Shown here: positions 32,981-42,149 of the stretch, piece by piece
Layout of the letters: each line of letters begins with the position of its first letter
Position numbering within the stretch: position 1 is the stretch's first letter
Assembly: GCF_002159265.1 (NCBI RefSeq)
Contig: NZ_NFHG01000001.1
Coordinates: 186,001-250,000, forward strand
DNA: 64,000 nt
Direction of reading: 5' to 3'
Source of the DNA: Flavonifractor sp. An82
Lineage (GTDB): Bacteria; Bacillota; Clostridia; Oscillospirales; Oscillospiraceae
Notes under the pieces: generated by a model
What the model saw: the letters and a program-made list of their open reading frames with translations, nothing else
What the model was told of the DNA's origin: nothing
The model's database searches: none
Translations under genes and position numbers: made by a program

Positions 32981-34651
32981 ATGAAAACGGATATTGAGAT
33001 CGCTCAGGCCTGTGAGATGAAGCACATCCGTGACATTGCGGCCCTGGCCGGGGTGGATGAGGACTATCTGGAGTATTATGGCAAGTACAAGGCCAAGATC
33101 GACCTGAAGCTGCTGGCCGACCGGGAAGGCAGGCCCGACGGCAAGCTGGTGCTGGTCACCGCCATCAACCCCACCCCCGCGGGGGAGGGAAAAACCACCA
33201 CCACCGTGGGTCTGGCCGACGGCATGCGCCGGCTGGGCAAGAACACCGTGGTGGCCCTGCGGGAGCCCTCCCTGGGCCCCGTGTTCGGCGTCAAGGGCGG
33301 GGCCGCCGGCGGCGGCTATGCCCAGGTGGTACCCATGGAGGACATCAACCTCCATTTCACCGGCGACTTCCACGCCATCGGCGCGGCCAACAATCTGCTG
33401 GCCGCTATGCTGGATAACCACATCCAGCAGGGCAATGAGCTGGACATCGACGTCAAGCACATCACCTGGAAGCGGTGCGTGGACATGAACGACCGCCAGC
33501 TGCGCAACATCGTGTGCGGCCTGGGCGGCCGGATGCAGGGCGTGCCCCGTGAGGACGGCTTCGATATCACCGTGGCCTCCGAGATCATGGCGGTGCTCTG
33601 CCTGGCCGACGGCCTGGCCGACCTGAAGGCCCGGCTGGGCCGGATGGTGGTGGCCTATTCCCGCTCCGGCGCCCCCATCACCGCCCACGACCTGAAGGCC
33701 GAGGGCGCCATGGCCGCCCTGCTGAAGGACGCCATCAAGCCCAATCTGGTCCAGACCCTGGAGGGGACTCCCGCCTTCATCCACGGCGGCCCCTTTGCCA
33801 ACATCGCCCACGGCTGCAACTCCGTCATGGCCACCCGGGTAGCCATGAAGATGGGGGACTACGCCATCACTGAGGCCGGCTTCGGCGCCGACCTGGGCGC
33901 GGAGAAGTTCTTGGACATCAAGTGCCGCCTGGCCGGCCTGACTCCCTCCGCTGTGGTGGTGGTGGCCACCGTCCGCGCCCTGAAGCACCACGGCGGCGTG
34001 GCCAAGGCCGACCTGAACAACGAAAACCTGGAGGCCCTGGAGAAGGGCCTGCCCAACCTGCTGCGCCATGTGGAGAACATCACCACGGTGTACGGCCTGC
34101 CCTGCGTGGTGGCCATCAACCGGTTCCCCACCGACACCGAGGCCGAGCTCAAGCTGGTGGAGGACAAATGCAGGGAGCTGGGGGTCAACGTGGCCCTCAG
34201 CGAGGTGTGGGCCAAGGGCGGCGAGGGCGGTATCGCCCTGGCTCAGGAGGTCATCCGCCTGTGCGAGGAGCCCAACCACTTCACCTTTGCCTATGACCTG
34301 GACCAGAGCATTGAGGCCAAGCTGGCCGACATTGTGAAGAAGGTGTACCACGGCGACGGCGTGGTGCTCACCCCCGCCGCCAGGAAGCAGGCGGCGGAGC
34401 TCACCGCCCTGGGCTTCGGCGGCCTGCCCATCTGCATGGCCAAGACCCAGTACTCCTTCTCCGACGACCAGAATCTGCTGGGCGCCCCCGAGGGCTTTAC
34501 CGTTACGGTGCGCAACATCAAGGTGTCCGCCGGCGCTGGCTTCCTGGTGGCCCTCACCGGCGACATCATGACCATGCCCGGCCTGCCCAAGGTCCCCGCC
34601 GCCGAGAAGGTGGACGTGGACGAGAACGGCAGGATCTCCGGTCTGTTCTAA
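32981..34651 (+). CDS. fhs: Formate-tetrahydrofolate ligase
   Basis: The 556-residue protein has the ATP-binding P-loop [10 protein letters not shown] at about residues 65-74, plus [20 protein letters not shown] and a C-terminal [19 protein letters not shown]. It makes 10-formyl-tetrahydrofolate from formate, the entry step of the methyl branch of one-carbon metabolism. A hairpin (GCGGGCGGGTG / CACCCGCCCGC) without a T-run separates it from fchA and may stabilise the mRNA end. Confidence 0.97.
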   Translation: MKTDIEIAQACEMKHIRDIAALAGVDEDYLEYYGKYKAKIDLKLLADREGRPDGKLVLVTAINPTPAGEGKTTTTVGLADGMRRLGKNTVVALREPSLGPVFGVKGGAAGGGYAQVVPMEDINLHFTGDFHAIGAANNLLAAMLDNHIQQGNELDIDVKHITWKRCVDMNDRQLRNIVCGLGGRMQGVPREDGFDITVASEIMAVLCLADGLADLKARLGRMVVAYSRSGAPITAHDLKAEGAMAALLKDAIKPNLVQTLEGTPAFIHGGPFANIAHGCNSVMATRVAMKMGDYAITEAGFGADLGAEKFLDIKCRLAGLTPSAVVVVATVRALKHHGGVAKADLNNENLEALEKGLPNLLRHVENITTVYGLPCVVAINRFPTDTEAELKLVEDKCRELGVNVALSEVWAKGGEGGIALAQEVIRLCEEPNHFTFAYDLDQSIEAKLADIVKKVYHGDGVVLTPAARKQAAELTALGFGGLPICMAKTQYSFSDDQNLLGAPEGFTVTVRNIKVSAGAGFLVALTGDIMTMPGLPKVPAAEKVDVDENGRISGLF

Positions 34652-34659
34652 AAGAAAAA

Positions 34660-34685
34660 GCGGGCGGGTGGTGACACCCGCCCGC
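34660..34685 (+). other. GC-rich hairpin between fhs and fchA
   Basis: An 11-bp perfect stem with a GTGA loop lies nine bases after the fhs stop. No T-run follows, so it is more likely an mRNA-stabilising or partial-termination structure than a full terminator. Confidence 0.55.
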
Positions 34686-34706
34686 TGTAATAAGGAGTTG
34701 ATTGCG

Positions 34707-35324
34707 ATGAATACCGCCAACCAGACCTGCGGCGACTTTCTGGACGCCCTGGCCTCCAAGGCCCCGGTCCCCGGCGGCGGCGGGGCTTCCGCCCTGGTGG
34801 GGGCCCTGGGCGCCGCCCTGTGTACCATGGTGGGCAACTACACCGTGGGCAAGAAGAAGTACGCCCAGGTGGAGGAGGACGTGAAGGGCCTGATGACCAA
34901 AGCGGAGGCTCTGCGCGCCCGCCTGCTGGCTCTGGTGGATGCCGACGCCGCCGCCTTTGAGCCCCTGTCCAAAGCCTACGCCATCCCCAAGGACGACCCC
35001 AACCGGGAACAGGTGATGGAGGCCTGCCTGCGGGACGCCGCCGCCACCCCCATGGAGATCCTGCGGTTAAGCTGTGAAGCGATTGACCTTCACAGTGAGA
35101 TGCTGGAGAAGGGGAGCGTCATGATGCTCTCCGACGTGGGTACCGGGGTGATCTTCTGCTGGAGCGCCCTGTACGGCGCCGCCCTCAACGTGAAGGTGAA
35201 CACCAAGAGCATGGCCGACCGGGCCTATGCCCAGGCCATGAACGACGAGGTGGACGCCCTGATGGAGCGGTACCGGAAGATTGCCGAACGTGTTTATGAA
35301 TCTGTGCTGGGGAGGTTTGCCTGA
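34707..35324 (+). CDS. fchA: Methenyltetrahydrofolate cyclohydrolase (FTCD-type)
   Basis: The ATG at 34707 follows AATAAGGAGTTGATTGCG. The 205-residue protein begins MNTANQTCGDFLDALASKAP and contains PVPGGGGASALVGALGAAL and a C-terminal helix RKIAERVYESVLG. It is a member of the formimidoyl-transferase-cyclodeaminase-type fold whose clostridial forms are methenyl-THF cyclohydrolases. It interconverts 10-formyl- and 5,10-methenyl-THF. It lies between fhs and folD and overlaps folD by one base. Confidence 0.9.
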   Translation: MNTANQTCGDFLDALASKAPVPGGGGASALVGALGAALCTMVGNYTVGKKKYAQVEEDVKGLMTKAEALRARLLALVDADAAAFEPLSKAYAIPKDDPNREQVMEACLRDAAATPMEILRLSCEAIDLHSEMLEKGSVMMLSDVGTGVIFCWSALYGAALNVKVNTKSMADRAYAQAMNDEVDALMERYRKIAERVYESVLGRFA

Positions 35325-36172
35325 TGGCGGAGCATTGGAAGGGGGCCCCAGTGGCCCAGGCTTTGACCGAGCGGCTCATCCGGCAGGCCGGACGGCTGAA
35401 GGTGCAGGGCATCGTCCCCACCCTGGCCATCGTGCGGGTGGGAGAGCGGCCCGAGGATCTGTCCTATGAGCGGGGCGCCCTGAAGCGGTGCGAGAAGGTG
35501 GGTATCCATGTAAAGCAGTTCAACTTGCCGGAGGAGGCGAGGCAGGAGGAGCTGCTGGAGATCATTGAGAAGATCAACGCCGACCGGGAGATCCACGGCT
35601 GTCTGCTGTTCCGGCCTCTGCCCCGGCACATGGACGAGGAGGCCGTCTGTGCCGCTCTGGACCCGGCCAAGGACGTGGACGGCATCACCGCCGGTTCCCT
35701 GGCGGCGGTGTTCACCGGCAGCGGCGCGGGCTATCCCCCCTGTACCGCCCAGGCCTGCATGGAGATTTTGGAGCACTACGGCTGTGATCTCACCGGCAAG
35801 CGGGCGGTGGTGGTGGGCCGCAGTCTGGTGGTGGGCAAGCCCTTGGCCATGCTGCTGCTGGGGAAGAACGCCACTGTCACCCTGTGTCATACCCGCACCG
35901 CCGATCTGGCTGCCGAGTGCCGCCGGGCGGAGGTGCTCATCGCCGCCGCCGGTGCGGCCAACATGATTGGCCGGGACCACCTGGCCCCCGGCCAGCTGGT
36001 GCTGGATGTGGGCATCAACGTGGATGAGGAAGGCAATCTGGTGGGCGACGTGGACTTTGCCGCTGCGGACGAAGTGGCGGCGGCAATTACCCCCGTGCCC
36101 GGCGGCGTGGGGGCGGTCACCACCTCGGTGCTGGCGGCCCATGTGCTCCAGGCCGCGGAACAGATCGGATAG
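35324..36172 (+). CDS. folD: FolD-like methylene-THF dehydrogenase lacking cyclohydrolase residues
   Basis: This 282-residue FolD keeps the NADP-binding GRSLVVGKPLAMLLL and the core DPAKDVDGI. In the active site Tyr48 is present but the essential Lys at Tyr+4 is Ala52 (YERGALK instead of Y-x-x-x-K). The conserved Gln of GIL-V-Q-LPLP is Phe (GCLLFRPLP). Both residues are needed for cyclohydrolase activity in studied FolD enzymes. It is probably a dehydrogenase only, with the adjacent fchA supplying the cyclohydrolase. Confidence 0.85.
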   Translation: MAEHWKGAPVAQALTERLIRQAGRLKVQGIVPTLAIVRVGERPEDLSYERGALKRCEKVGIHVKQFNLPEEARQEELLEIIEKINADREIHGCLLFRPLPRHMDEEAVCAALDPAKDVDGITAGSLAAVFTGSGAGYPPCTAQACMEILEHYGCDLTGKRAVVVGRSLVVGKPLAMLLLGKNATVTLCHTRTADLAAECRRAEVLIAAAGAANMIGRDHLAPGQLVLDVGINVDEEGNLVGDVDFAAADEVAAAITPVPGGVGAVTTSVLAAHVLQAAEQIG

Positions 36173-36181
36173 ACGCACAAA

Positions 36182-36210
36182 AAGGCGCTGCCATTGGCAG
36201 CGCCTTTTTC
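36182..36210. terminator. Terminator between folD and the esterase
   Basis: An 11-bp stem AAGGCGCTGCC / GGCAGCGCCTT with an ATT loop is followed by TTTC on plus and has an A-rich opposite side. It can end both converging transcripts. Confidence 0.85.
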
Positions 36211-36218
36211 TTGTAAAC

Positions 36219-37163
36219 TTACATAGTGCCCATCAGGAAGTCGGCCACATGCTCCATGGCCTCGTTGGCCTTCTTCATGGGGAAGGTCTGGAACACGTGC
36301 CACATCTTGTCCCACACCTCCAGCTTGCAGGGAACGGAGGCCTTGAGCATCCGGTTGCGCAGGCGCACCGAGTCGGAGAGCAGCAGCTCGTTGGTGCCCG
36401 CCTGGATGAGGGTGGGGGGGAAGCCGGTGAGGTCGGCAAAGAGGGGAGACAGGCAGGGATCAGACAGATCCTGTCCCCGGGCGTAGGCGTCCCGGGTGGC
36501 GTAGATATAGTTGAGGGTGAGTACCGGATCGATCTCCTCCCGCTCCTGGTAGGAGCGGCCGCTGGCCGTCATGTCGGTCCAGGGGGAGAAGAGGAGCAGA
36601 TTCCGGGGGAGCAGCCGCCCCGCCTCCTTCAGCTTGTGGGTGAGTACCAGAGCCAGATTGCCGCCGGCGGAGTCCCCGGCCACCACCACGTCCCGGGCCC
36701 CCAGCCCCAGATGCATCAGGTGGTCCCAGGCCCGCAGGGCGTCCTCCACCGCGGCAGGGTAGGGGTGCTCGGGGGCCAGCCGGTATTCAAAGCTCATAAC
36801 CTGCAATCCGGTGACCATGGCCAGCTTGGACCCCAGGATGCGGGAGTAGCCCAGGGTGCCGCTGGTGTAGCCGCCGCCGTGGCAGTAGAGGATGGCCTTC
36901 CGGTGATCGTATCCCCGCTGGGGCCGGATCCAGGCGCAGTCCATCCCGTCCAGGGAGAAGGTCTCCCAGTTCATCCCCCCCATGGGGGCCACCAGGCGGC
37001 CCAGCAGCTCCTGATTCTTCCGCTGCTTTTCCAGGTCCTCCACGTTCATGACCTCGGGAGTGGCGGCGCTGTGGATGGCCTTCAGCGCCCGCATGAAGGG
37101 GGCCAGGCGTTGTTTTTCCGCCCGCTGTCCGGCCAGTTCCTCTCGTCTGCTGTAATGTTTCAT
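36219..37163 (-). CDS. Alpha/beta-hydrolase esterase (HSL family)
   Basis: The ATG at 37163 has AAAAAGGAGTGGCTCC before it. The 314-residue protein has the oxyanion motif HGGG (residues 95-98), the nucleophile in GDSAGG (Ser165), an Asp in DPCLSPLFAD and a His in WHVFQTFP. These are the hallmarks of hormone-sensitive-lipase-type esterases acting on acyl esters. It diverges from an acyltransferase-like gene, with which similar esterases are often grouped in clostridia. Confidence 0.88.
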   Translation of the reverse strand: MKHYSRREELAGQRAEKQRLAPFMRALKAIHSAATPEVMNVEDLEKQRKNQELLGRLVAPMGGMNWETFSLDGMDCAWIRPQRGYDHRKAILYCHGGGYTSGTLGYSRILGSKLAMVTGLQVMSFEYRLAPEHPYPAAVEDALRAWDHLMHLGLGARDVVVAGDSAGGNLALVLTHKLKEAGRLLPRNLLLFSPWTDMTASGRSYQEREEIDPVLTLNYIYATRDAYARGQDLSDPCLSPLFADLTGFPPTLIQAGTNELLLSDSVRLRNRMLKASVPCKLEVWDKMWHVFQTFPMKKANEAMEHVADFLMGTM

Positions 37164-37197
37164 GGAGCCACTCCTTTTTCTATGGCAGAATAAAGCT

Positions 37198-37203
37198 ATT
37201 ATA
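37198..37203 (-). promoter_or_regulatory. Extended -10 promoter of the esterase
   Basis: On the minus strand TGATATAAT forms an extended -10 element about 35 bases upstream of the start. The -35 region is weak. Confidence 0.55.
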
Positions 37204-37252
37204 TCATAGCCCGATGAAAAAGGAAAGCGGGGCTGTGGGGTCCCTCTTTCTC

Positions 37253-37281
37253 TTGTGGGCGACAGTAGAATGTGGTATCCT
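37253..37281 (+). promoter_or_regulatory. Promoter of the acyltransferase-like gene
   Basis: TTGTGG (37253-37258) and TATCCT (37276-37281) are 17 bases apart and lie 25 bases before the start codon. Confidence 0.5.
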
Positions 37282-37305
37282 TTTCTCAGGAAAGGGGGGA
37301 GCGCC

Positions 37306-38598
37306 ATGGCCCCGGGACGGGAGAAAAAGCATAAGGAATGGTACCGCCTGGACAATGCCGCCGTGGTGTATGCCGCCATCCAGAAGGAAAACTATTCGGC
37401 GGTGTACCGCTTTTCCGCCGTGATGGACCAGCCGGTGGACCCGGATGCCCTCCAGCGGGCGGTGGACAAGACCATGCCCCGCTTTCCCGGCTTTCGGGTG
37501 CGCATCAAGCAGGGCCTGTTCTGGTACTATTCGGAGTTCAACGACGCCCCCGGCCCCTTTGTGAAAAAGGACATCGCCAACCCATGCCAGCCGGTGCGTT
37601 TTGACCAGGACGACGGCTGGCTGGTGCGCTTTTTCTACTATGAGCGGCGCATCTCCATGGAGGTCTTTCACGCCATCAGCGACGGCGGCGGCGCGGTCTA
37701 TCTGCTGCGTACCCTGCTGGCGGTCTATCTCCGGGAGCTGGGCTATCAGATCCCCAACACCTGCGGCGTGCTGGACGTGGATCAGCCCCCCAGACCGCAG
37801 GAGCTGGAGGACGCCTATGCCAGGTATGCGACTGTCAAGGCGCGGCGCTTTACAACTCTGAAAAAGGCCTACCAGAACCGGGGGACGGCGGAACCCTTCT
37901 ATACGCTGAACGTGACCATGGGCTTCTGCTCTGTGCGGCAGCTGAAGGAGAAGGCCAAGGAGCACGGCGCCTCCATCACCGAGTATCTGACGGCGGTGCT
38001 GCTGAAGGTGCTGGTGGAGAAGCAGCACCGGGAGCGGCCCAAGAAGGAGCTGCCGGTGGCCCTGGCCATTCCCATCAATCTGCGCTCCTGGTTTCCCAGT
38101 GAAAGCCTGCGCAACTTCATTCTCACGGTGCGGCCCTCCATCGATCCCAGCCTGGGGGAGTACACCTTTGAGGAGATCATCAGCCAGGTCCACCACTATC
38201 TGCGTTTAAATATCAACCGGCAGCAGATGCAGGCGGAGCTGGCGGGCAATGTGAAATTTGCCCACAATAAACTGATTCAGATTCTTCCGGTGGCCCTGAA
38301 AAATCCTCTGGTGGCCTTCGGCTACTGGATGGCGGGGGTGCGGCCCTTCTCGGGTACCTACACCAATCCCGGTCCCTTCCAGGTACCGGAGGAGATGCGC
38401 CCCCACATCCAGCGGATGGAGGTCATCCTGGGACAGGCCACCATGCCCCGGGTCCACTGCGCCTCCATCAGCTATGGGGATCTGATGGAGATCACCTTTG
38501 CAGGGACCCAGCAGGAATCGGATACCGAGCGGGAGTTTTTCCGCTTTCTGGTACGGGACGGCATCCACGTCAAGGTGGAGAGCAACCGCGCCCAGTAA
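37306..38598 (+). CDS. Condensation/alcohol-acetyltransferase-like enzyme
   Basis: The ATG at 37306, after AAAGGGGGGAGCGCC, gives a 430-residue protein. The catalytic pattern HxxxDG is present as HAISDGGG (residues 122-129), and a second conserved block is LRSWFPSESLRNFILTVRP. This is the chloramphenicol-acetyltransferase/condensation fold, used to move acyl groups between CoA or carriers and alcohols or amines. The substrate is unknown. It is followed by a zinc-ribbon membrane protein and diverges from an esterase. Confidence 0.82.
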   Translation: MAPGREKKHKEWYRLDNAAVVYAAIQKENYSAVYRFSAVMDQPVDPDALQRAVDKTMPRFPGFRVRIKQGLFWYYSEFNDAPGPFVKKDIANPCQPVRFDQDDGWLVRFFYYERRISMEVFHAISDGGGAVYLLRTLLAVYLRELGYQIPNTCGVLDVDQPPRPQELEDAYARYATVKARRFTTLKKAYQNRGTAEPFYTLNVTMGFCSVRQLKEKAKEHGASITEYLTAVLLKVLVEKQHRERPKKELPVALAIPINLRSWFPSESLRNFILTVRPSIDPSLGEYTFEEIISQVHHYLRLNINRQQMQAELAGNVKFAHNKLIQILPVALKNPLVAFGYWMAGVRPFSGTYTNPGPFQVPEEMRPHIQRMEVILGQATMPRVHCASISYGDLMEITFAGTQQESDTEREFFRFLVRDGIHVKVESNRAQ

Positions 38599-38613
38599 GG
38601 AGGGAACGCTGCA

Positions 38614-39318
38614 ATGTCATACTGTGTTCACTGCGGAGTGGAGCTGGACGCCACCGCCAATGTCTGCCCCCTGTGCCATACCAAAGTGGTGGACCCGGGC
38701 AGGCCGGTGGATATCCAGTCACCCAAGCCCTTTCCCACCGAGCGGGGGGAGGTGCCCCCCATCACCAAGGGGGCGGTGGCGGCGGCCATCACCGCCATGC
38801 TGGCCTGTGTGGCGGTGGGCTGCGGTCTGCTGAATCTCTTTCTCAAGCCGGACCGGGGCTGGTCCCTGTACGTCATTGGAGCCACCATTATGCTGTGGCT
38901 GTGGATCGTGCTCCCCCTGCTGTTTCGCAAGCTCCCCCTGCTGCTGCGCAGCGTCATCAATGTGGCGGCCATTGGACTTTATGTCTACCTCATGTCGGTG
39001 GATCTCAACGGCTGGAGCTGGTATATCGGACTGGCGGTGCCCATCATCCTGTGGGGCGGAGCGGTGTGGCTGCTGCTGGCCCTGATGCTGCGGGTGTACC
39101 GCCGCTCGGTGATCAGCGCCGCCGCCATCCTGATCGGCAGCCTGGGGGTGTTCCTGGTGGGGGTGGAATTTCTCATCGACCGGTGGCTCACCGGCGGTGT
39201 GGACCTGTCCTGGTCCCTGGTGGTGCTCACCATCTGCGTGTGCACCGTCATTCCTCTGGTGATCATCCGGCATATTCCCGCCTTCCGGGAGGAGGTACGC
39301 CGCCGGTTCCATACCTGA
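38614..39318 (+). CDS. Zinc-ribbon membrane protein (DUF6320-like)
   Basis: This 234-residue protein starts with a short zinc ribbon, CVHCGVELDATANVCPLC (Cys pairs at residues 4 and 7, 18 and 21). Six hydrophobic helices then lie between residues 52 and 220. That layout matches DUF6320-type proteins that accompany acyltransferase-like genes in clostridia. It may tether or assist the upstream enzyme at the membrane, but no function is shown. A terminator follows. Confidence 0.72.
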   Translation: MSYCVHCGVELDATANVCPLCHTKVVDPGRPVDIQSPKPFPTERGEVPPITKGAVAAAITAMLACVAVGCGLLNLFLKPDRGWSLYVIGATIMLWLWIVLPLLFRKLPLLLRSVINVAAIGLYVYLMSVDLNGWSWYIGLAVPIILWGGAVWLLLALMLRVYRRSVISAAAILIGSLGVFLVGVEFLIDRWLTGGVDLSWSLVVLTICVCTVIPLVIIRHIPAFREEVRRRFHT

Positions 39319-39329
39319 AATGGCTCTGT

Positions 39330-39360
39330 AAGGGCGGCGCATTGGCGCCGCCCTTTTCTT
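39330..39360 (+). terminator. Terminator after the DUF6320-like gene
   Basis: An 11-bp stem AAGGGCGGCGC / GCGCCGCCCTT is followed by TTCTTC. Confidence 0.8.
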
Positions 39361-39408
39361 CTGCCCCGGAGAAGGGGCGCATACAATGGCAGAAAGGGGG
39401 GAGGGCAT

Positions 39409-39948
39409 ATGGAGGAGCGGTTTCCGCTGGCGGAGGGAGGGGGCTGGCTCACGGTCCGGGAGGAGAAGGGACGGGTCCGGTGCCAGGCCCAACTGCCCAA
39501 TGACAGCAAGGGCCTGTACAAGTGCTGGCTTGCCGGCCCCGGCGGGATGGCCCTGCTGGGCACCTTTGTGCCCCAGGGGGATTGCCTGAGGCTGGAGCGC
39601 ACCCTGTCTGTGGATGAGCTGAAGCGGCAGGGGGCCTGGCCGCCGGAGGGGGCGCAGGCGGTGCTGGCCTTTTCCTTCGGCGGGGAGCAGCCGCCGCCCC
39701 GGGGCTGGGTGCGGGAACATGCCCCCGGCCGCCTCATGGGGGAGCCCCTGCTGGCCCAGGCGGCAGGTGGTCCCGCTCTGCTGCGGCAGGAGGCGGCGGG
39801 CTTTTCTCTGGCCTATCCCTACCGGCCCGACCGGCCCTTTCCCCTGACGCCCCTGTTCTGCTTTGCCCGGCTGGAGGAGCTGGAGGGGAGACCCTATCTG
39901 CGCTTTCCCTTCCGGAGCGGCGGCTGTCCCCGGCTGGAAGAGTTGTAA
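39409..39948 (+). CDS. Protein of unknown function
   Basis: This 179-residue protein begins MEERFPLAEGGGWLTVREEK and contains a beta-rich first half ending in GTFVPQGDCLRLERTLSVDE. The second half holds a segment EEAAGFSLAYPYRPDRPFPL-like strands and a final PYLRFPFRSGGCPRL. It resembles small clostridial proteins of unknown function that occur alone. A GGGGGGAGGGCAT site precedes the start, which supports expression. Confidence 0.6.
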   Translation: MEERFPLAEGGGWLTVREEKGRVRCQAQLPNDSKGLYKCWLAGPGGMALLGTFVPQGDCLRLERTLSVDELKRQGAWPPEGAQAVLAFSFGGEQPPPRGWVREHAPGRLMGEPLLAQAAGGPALLRQEAAGFSLAYPYRPDRPFPLTPLFCFARLEELEGRPYLRFPFRSGGCPRLEEL

Positions 39949-39971
39949 TTTGTGCCTATTTGCGGTATACT
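39943..39971 (+). promoter_or_regulatory. Promoter of mrnC
   Basis: TTGTAA (39943-39948) and TATACT (39966-39971) are separated by 17 bases; the -35 overlaps the stop of the previous gene. Confidence 0.6.
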
Positions 39972-40009
39972 GGCACAATGAAATCCCATCTACAAATGAG
40001 GAATGGACT

Positions 40010-40423
40010 ATGACCGACTATTTTCATTTAAATGCCGAGCCGGAGCTCATTCGGGGGATCAGCTCCCTGGGCCTGGCCCATCTGGGGGACGGGGTCTTTG
40101 AGCTGATGGTGCGCTCCTGGCTGTGCCTCCACGGCAAGGCCACCTCCAAGGGCCTCCACCGGGCCACCGTCCGCTATGTGGCCGCTCCCGCCCAGGCCAG
40201 GGCGGTGGAGAAGATCCTCCCCCTGCTGGAGGAGGAGGAGCACGACGTGTTCCGCCGGGGCCGCAACACCAGCCCCCACAGCGTGCCCCAGAACGCCAGC
40301 CGGGCGGACTATCAGGCCGCCACCGGCCTGGAGGCCCTGTTCGGCTGGCTGTGGCTCCAGGGCCGCACCGACCGGCTCAACCAACTGTTTGCCGTGATGA
40401 TGGAGGAAGAGGAATGCCGTTAG
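40010..40423 (+). CDS. mrnC: Mini-III ribonuclease
   Basis: The ATG at 40010 gives a 137-residue protein without a double-stranded RNA binding domain. It has the RNase III core motif LAHLGDGVFELMVRSWLC, a NASRADYQAATGLEALFGWLWLQ-like helix pair (given here in two parts: NASRADYQAATG and LEALFGWLWL) and an acidic C-terminus. Mini-III matures 23S rRNA ends in Firmicutes. It overlaps rqcH by 10 bases and is behind its own promoter. Confidence 0.92.
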   Translation: MTDYFHLNAEPELIRGISSLGLAHLGDGVFELMVRSWLCLHGKATSKGLHRATVRYVAAPAQARAVEKILPLLEEEEHDVFRRGRNTSPHSVPQNASRADYQAATGLEALFGWLWLQGRTDRLNQLFAVMMEEEECR

Positions 40424-42138
40424 ACGCACTGTGCCTGACCGCCGTGGCGGAGGAGCTCCGCCGGGCCGTGGTGGGAGGGAAGATCGACAAGATCTATCAG
40501 CCCACCCGGGATGAGATCGTGCTCTTCCTCCGTGGGCAAGGGGAGAATTTGAAGCTGCTGCTCTCCGCCAATCCCGGCCACCCCAGAGCTCACCTCACCG
40601 CCCTGAACCGGGAGAATCCGGACAAGCCCCCCATGTTCTGCATGCTGCTGCGCAAGCACCTGCTGGGCGGCCGCATCCTGGAGCTGAACCAGCCCCCTCT
40701 GGAGCGCATTCTGGACTTCAAACTGGAGACCATCGACGAGCTGGGAGACCGGGTGGAGCGCCGCCTGGTGCTGGAGGCCATGGGCCGCTCCGCCAACCTG
40801 ATCCTGCTGGACGGGGAGGGGCGGATCATCGACTGCATCCGCCGCATTGACGGCGATCTCTCAAAGGGACAGCGGCAGGTGCTGCCCGGTTTGTTCTACC
40901 GGCCTCCTGCCGCGCCTGACAAGCTGAATCCCTTTACGATTGATGAAGAGCAGCTGCGTGCGGCGCTGGACAATCCCATGGGAAAAGAGCCGGAAAAGCT
41001 GCTGATGGACACCTTTACCGGCTTTTCTCCCCTGATTGCCCGGGAAATCGTCTTCCGGGCCGGGGGAGAGGAGGGCCTGGTCCGGGAGCTGCTCAAGCTG
41101 CAAAATACTGTACAGCGAAATGACTTTACAGCTTATCTGCTGGTCCGGGAGGGCAAGCCGGTGGATTTCTCCTTCCTGCCCATCCTCCAGTACGGCCCTG
41201 AGACCGAGAGCATCCGCCAGGACAGCTTCTCCGCCCTGCTGGACGGCTTCTATGAGCGCCGGGAGGCGGCGGAGCGGGTACGCCAGCGGGGCCAGGATCT
41301 GGTGAAGGCGGTAAGCAACGCCCGGGACCGCACCGCCCGCAAGCTGGCCAACCAGGAGAAGGAGCTGACTGCCACCTTTGACCGGGAAAAGCTGCGGGAG
41401 CAGGGGGACATCATCACCTCCAACCTCCACCGGATGGAGAAGGGGATGGCGGTGCTCCATGCCCAGAATTTTTACGACCCGGAGTATGGGGAGATCGACA
41501 TCAGGCTGGACCCCCTGCTCACCCCCCAGCAGAACGCCGCCAAATATTATAAGGACTACAACAAGGCCAAGAAGGCGGAGGAGATGCTCACCATTCAGAT
41601 CGAGAAGGGTGAGAAGGAGCTGGAGTATCTCAACAGCGTGCTGGAGAACATCCGCCTGGCGGAGGGAGAGCGGGATTTGGGGGAGATCCGGCAGGAGCTC
41701 ACCGACACCGGCTATCTCCGCCGTGCCAAGACCGCCGCCAAGCGGGAGAAAAAGGTGGCGGGCAAGCCTATGGAGTTCCGCTCCACCGCCGGTCTGCGCA
41801 TCACCGTGGGCAAGAACAACAGCCAGAACGATCAGCTCACCACCAAGCTGGCCTACAAGAGCGACATCTGGCTCCACACCCAGAAGATCCACGGCTCCCA
41901 TGTGATCCTGTGGCTGGAGGGGGGCGAGGCCGACGCCCAGAGCCTCACCGAGGCGGCCATTCTGGCGGCCACCTTCTCCCAGGCGGGGGACAGCACCCGG
42001 GTGCCGGTGGACTATACGCCGGTGAAGTATGTGAAGAAGCCTGCCGGGGCCCGGCCGGGCATGGTGGTGTACACCACCTACCAGACCGCCGTGGTGGACC
42101 CGGACCACGAACTGGCCCGCCGTTTGAGGGTCAAATAG
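40414..42138 (+). CDS. rqcH: RqcH, NFACT-family ribosome quality control factor
   Basis: The ATG at 40414 gives a 574-residue NFACT protein. The N-terminal NFACT-N domain has VGGKIDKIYQPTRDEIVLFL and EAMGRSANLIL. A coiled coil lies around residues 290-440, and the C-terminal NFACT-R domain has KSDIWLHTQKIHGSHVIL. RqcH adds alanine tails to stalled chains on 50S subunits. Older annotation calls it a fibronectin-binding protein, which is misleading here. It is followed closely by the response regulator. Confidence 0.92.
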   Translation: MPLDALCLTAVAEELRRAVVGGKIDKIYQPTRDEIVLFLRGQGENLKLLLSANPGHPRAHLTALNRENPDKPPMFCMLLRKHLLGGRILELNQPPLERILDFKLETIDELGDRVERRLVLEAMGRSANLILLDGEGRIIDCIRRIDGDLSKGQRQVLPGLFYRPPAAPDKLNPFTIDEEQLRAALDNPMGKEPEKLLMDTFTGFSPLIAREIVFRAGGEEGLVRELLKLQNTVQRNDFTAYLLVREGKPVDFSFLPILQYGPETESIRQDSFSALLDGFYERREAAERVRQRGQDLVKAVSNARDRTARKLANQEKELTATFDREKLREQGDIITSNLHRMEKGMAVLHAQNFYDPEYGEIDIRLDPLLTPQQNAAKYYKDYNKAKKAEEMLTIQIEKGEKELEYLNSVLENIRLAEGERDLGEIRQELTDTGYLRRAKTAAKREKKVAGKPMEFRSTAGLRITVGKNNSQNDQLTTKLAYKSDIWLHTQKIHGSHVILWLEGGEADAQSLTEAAILAATFSQAGDSTRVPVDYTPVKYVKKPAGARPGMVVYTTYQTAVVDPDHELARRLRVK

Positions 42139-42149
42139 GGAGGAGCGAC

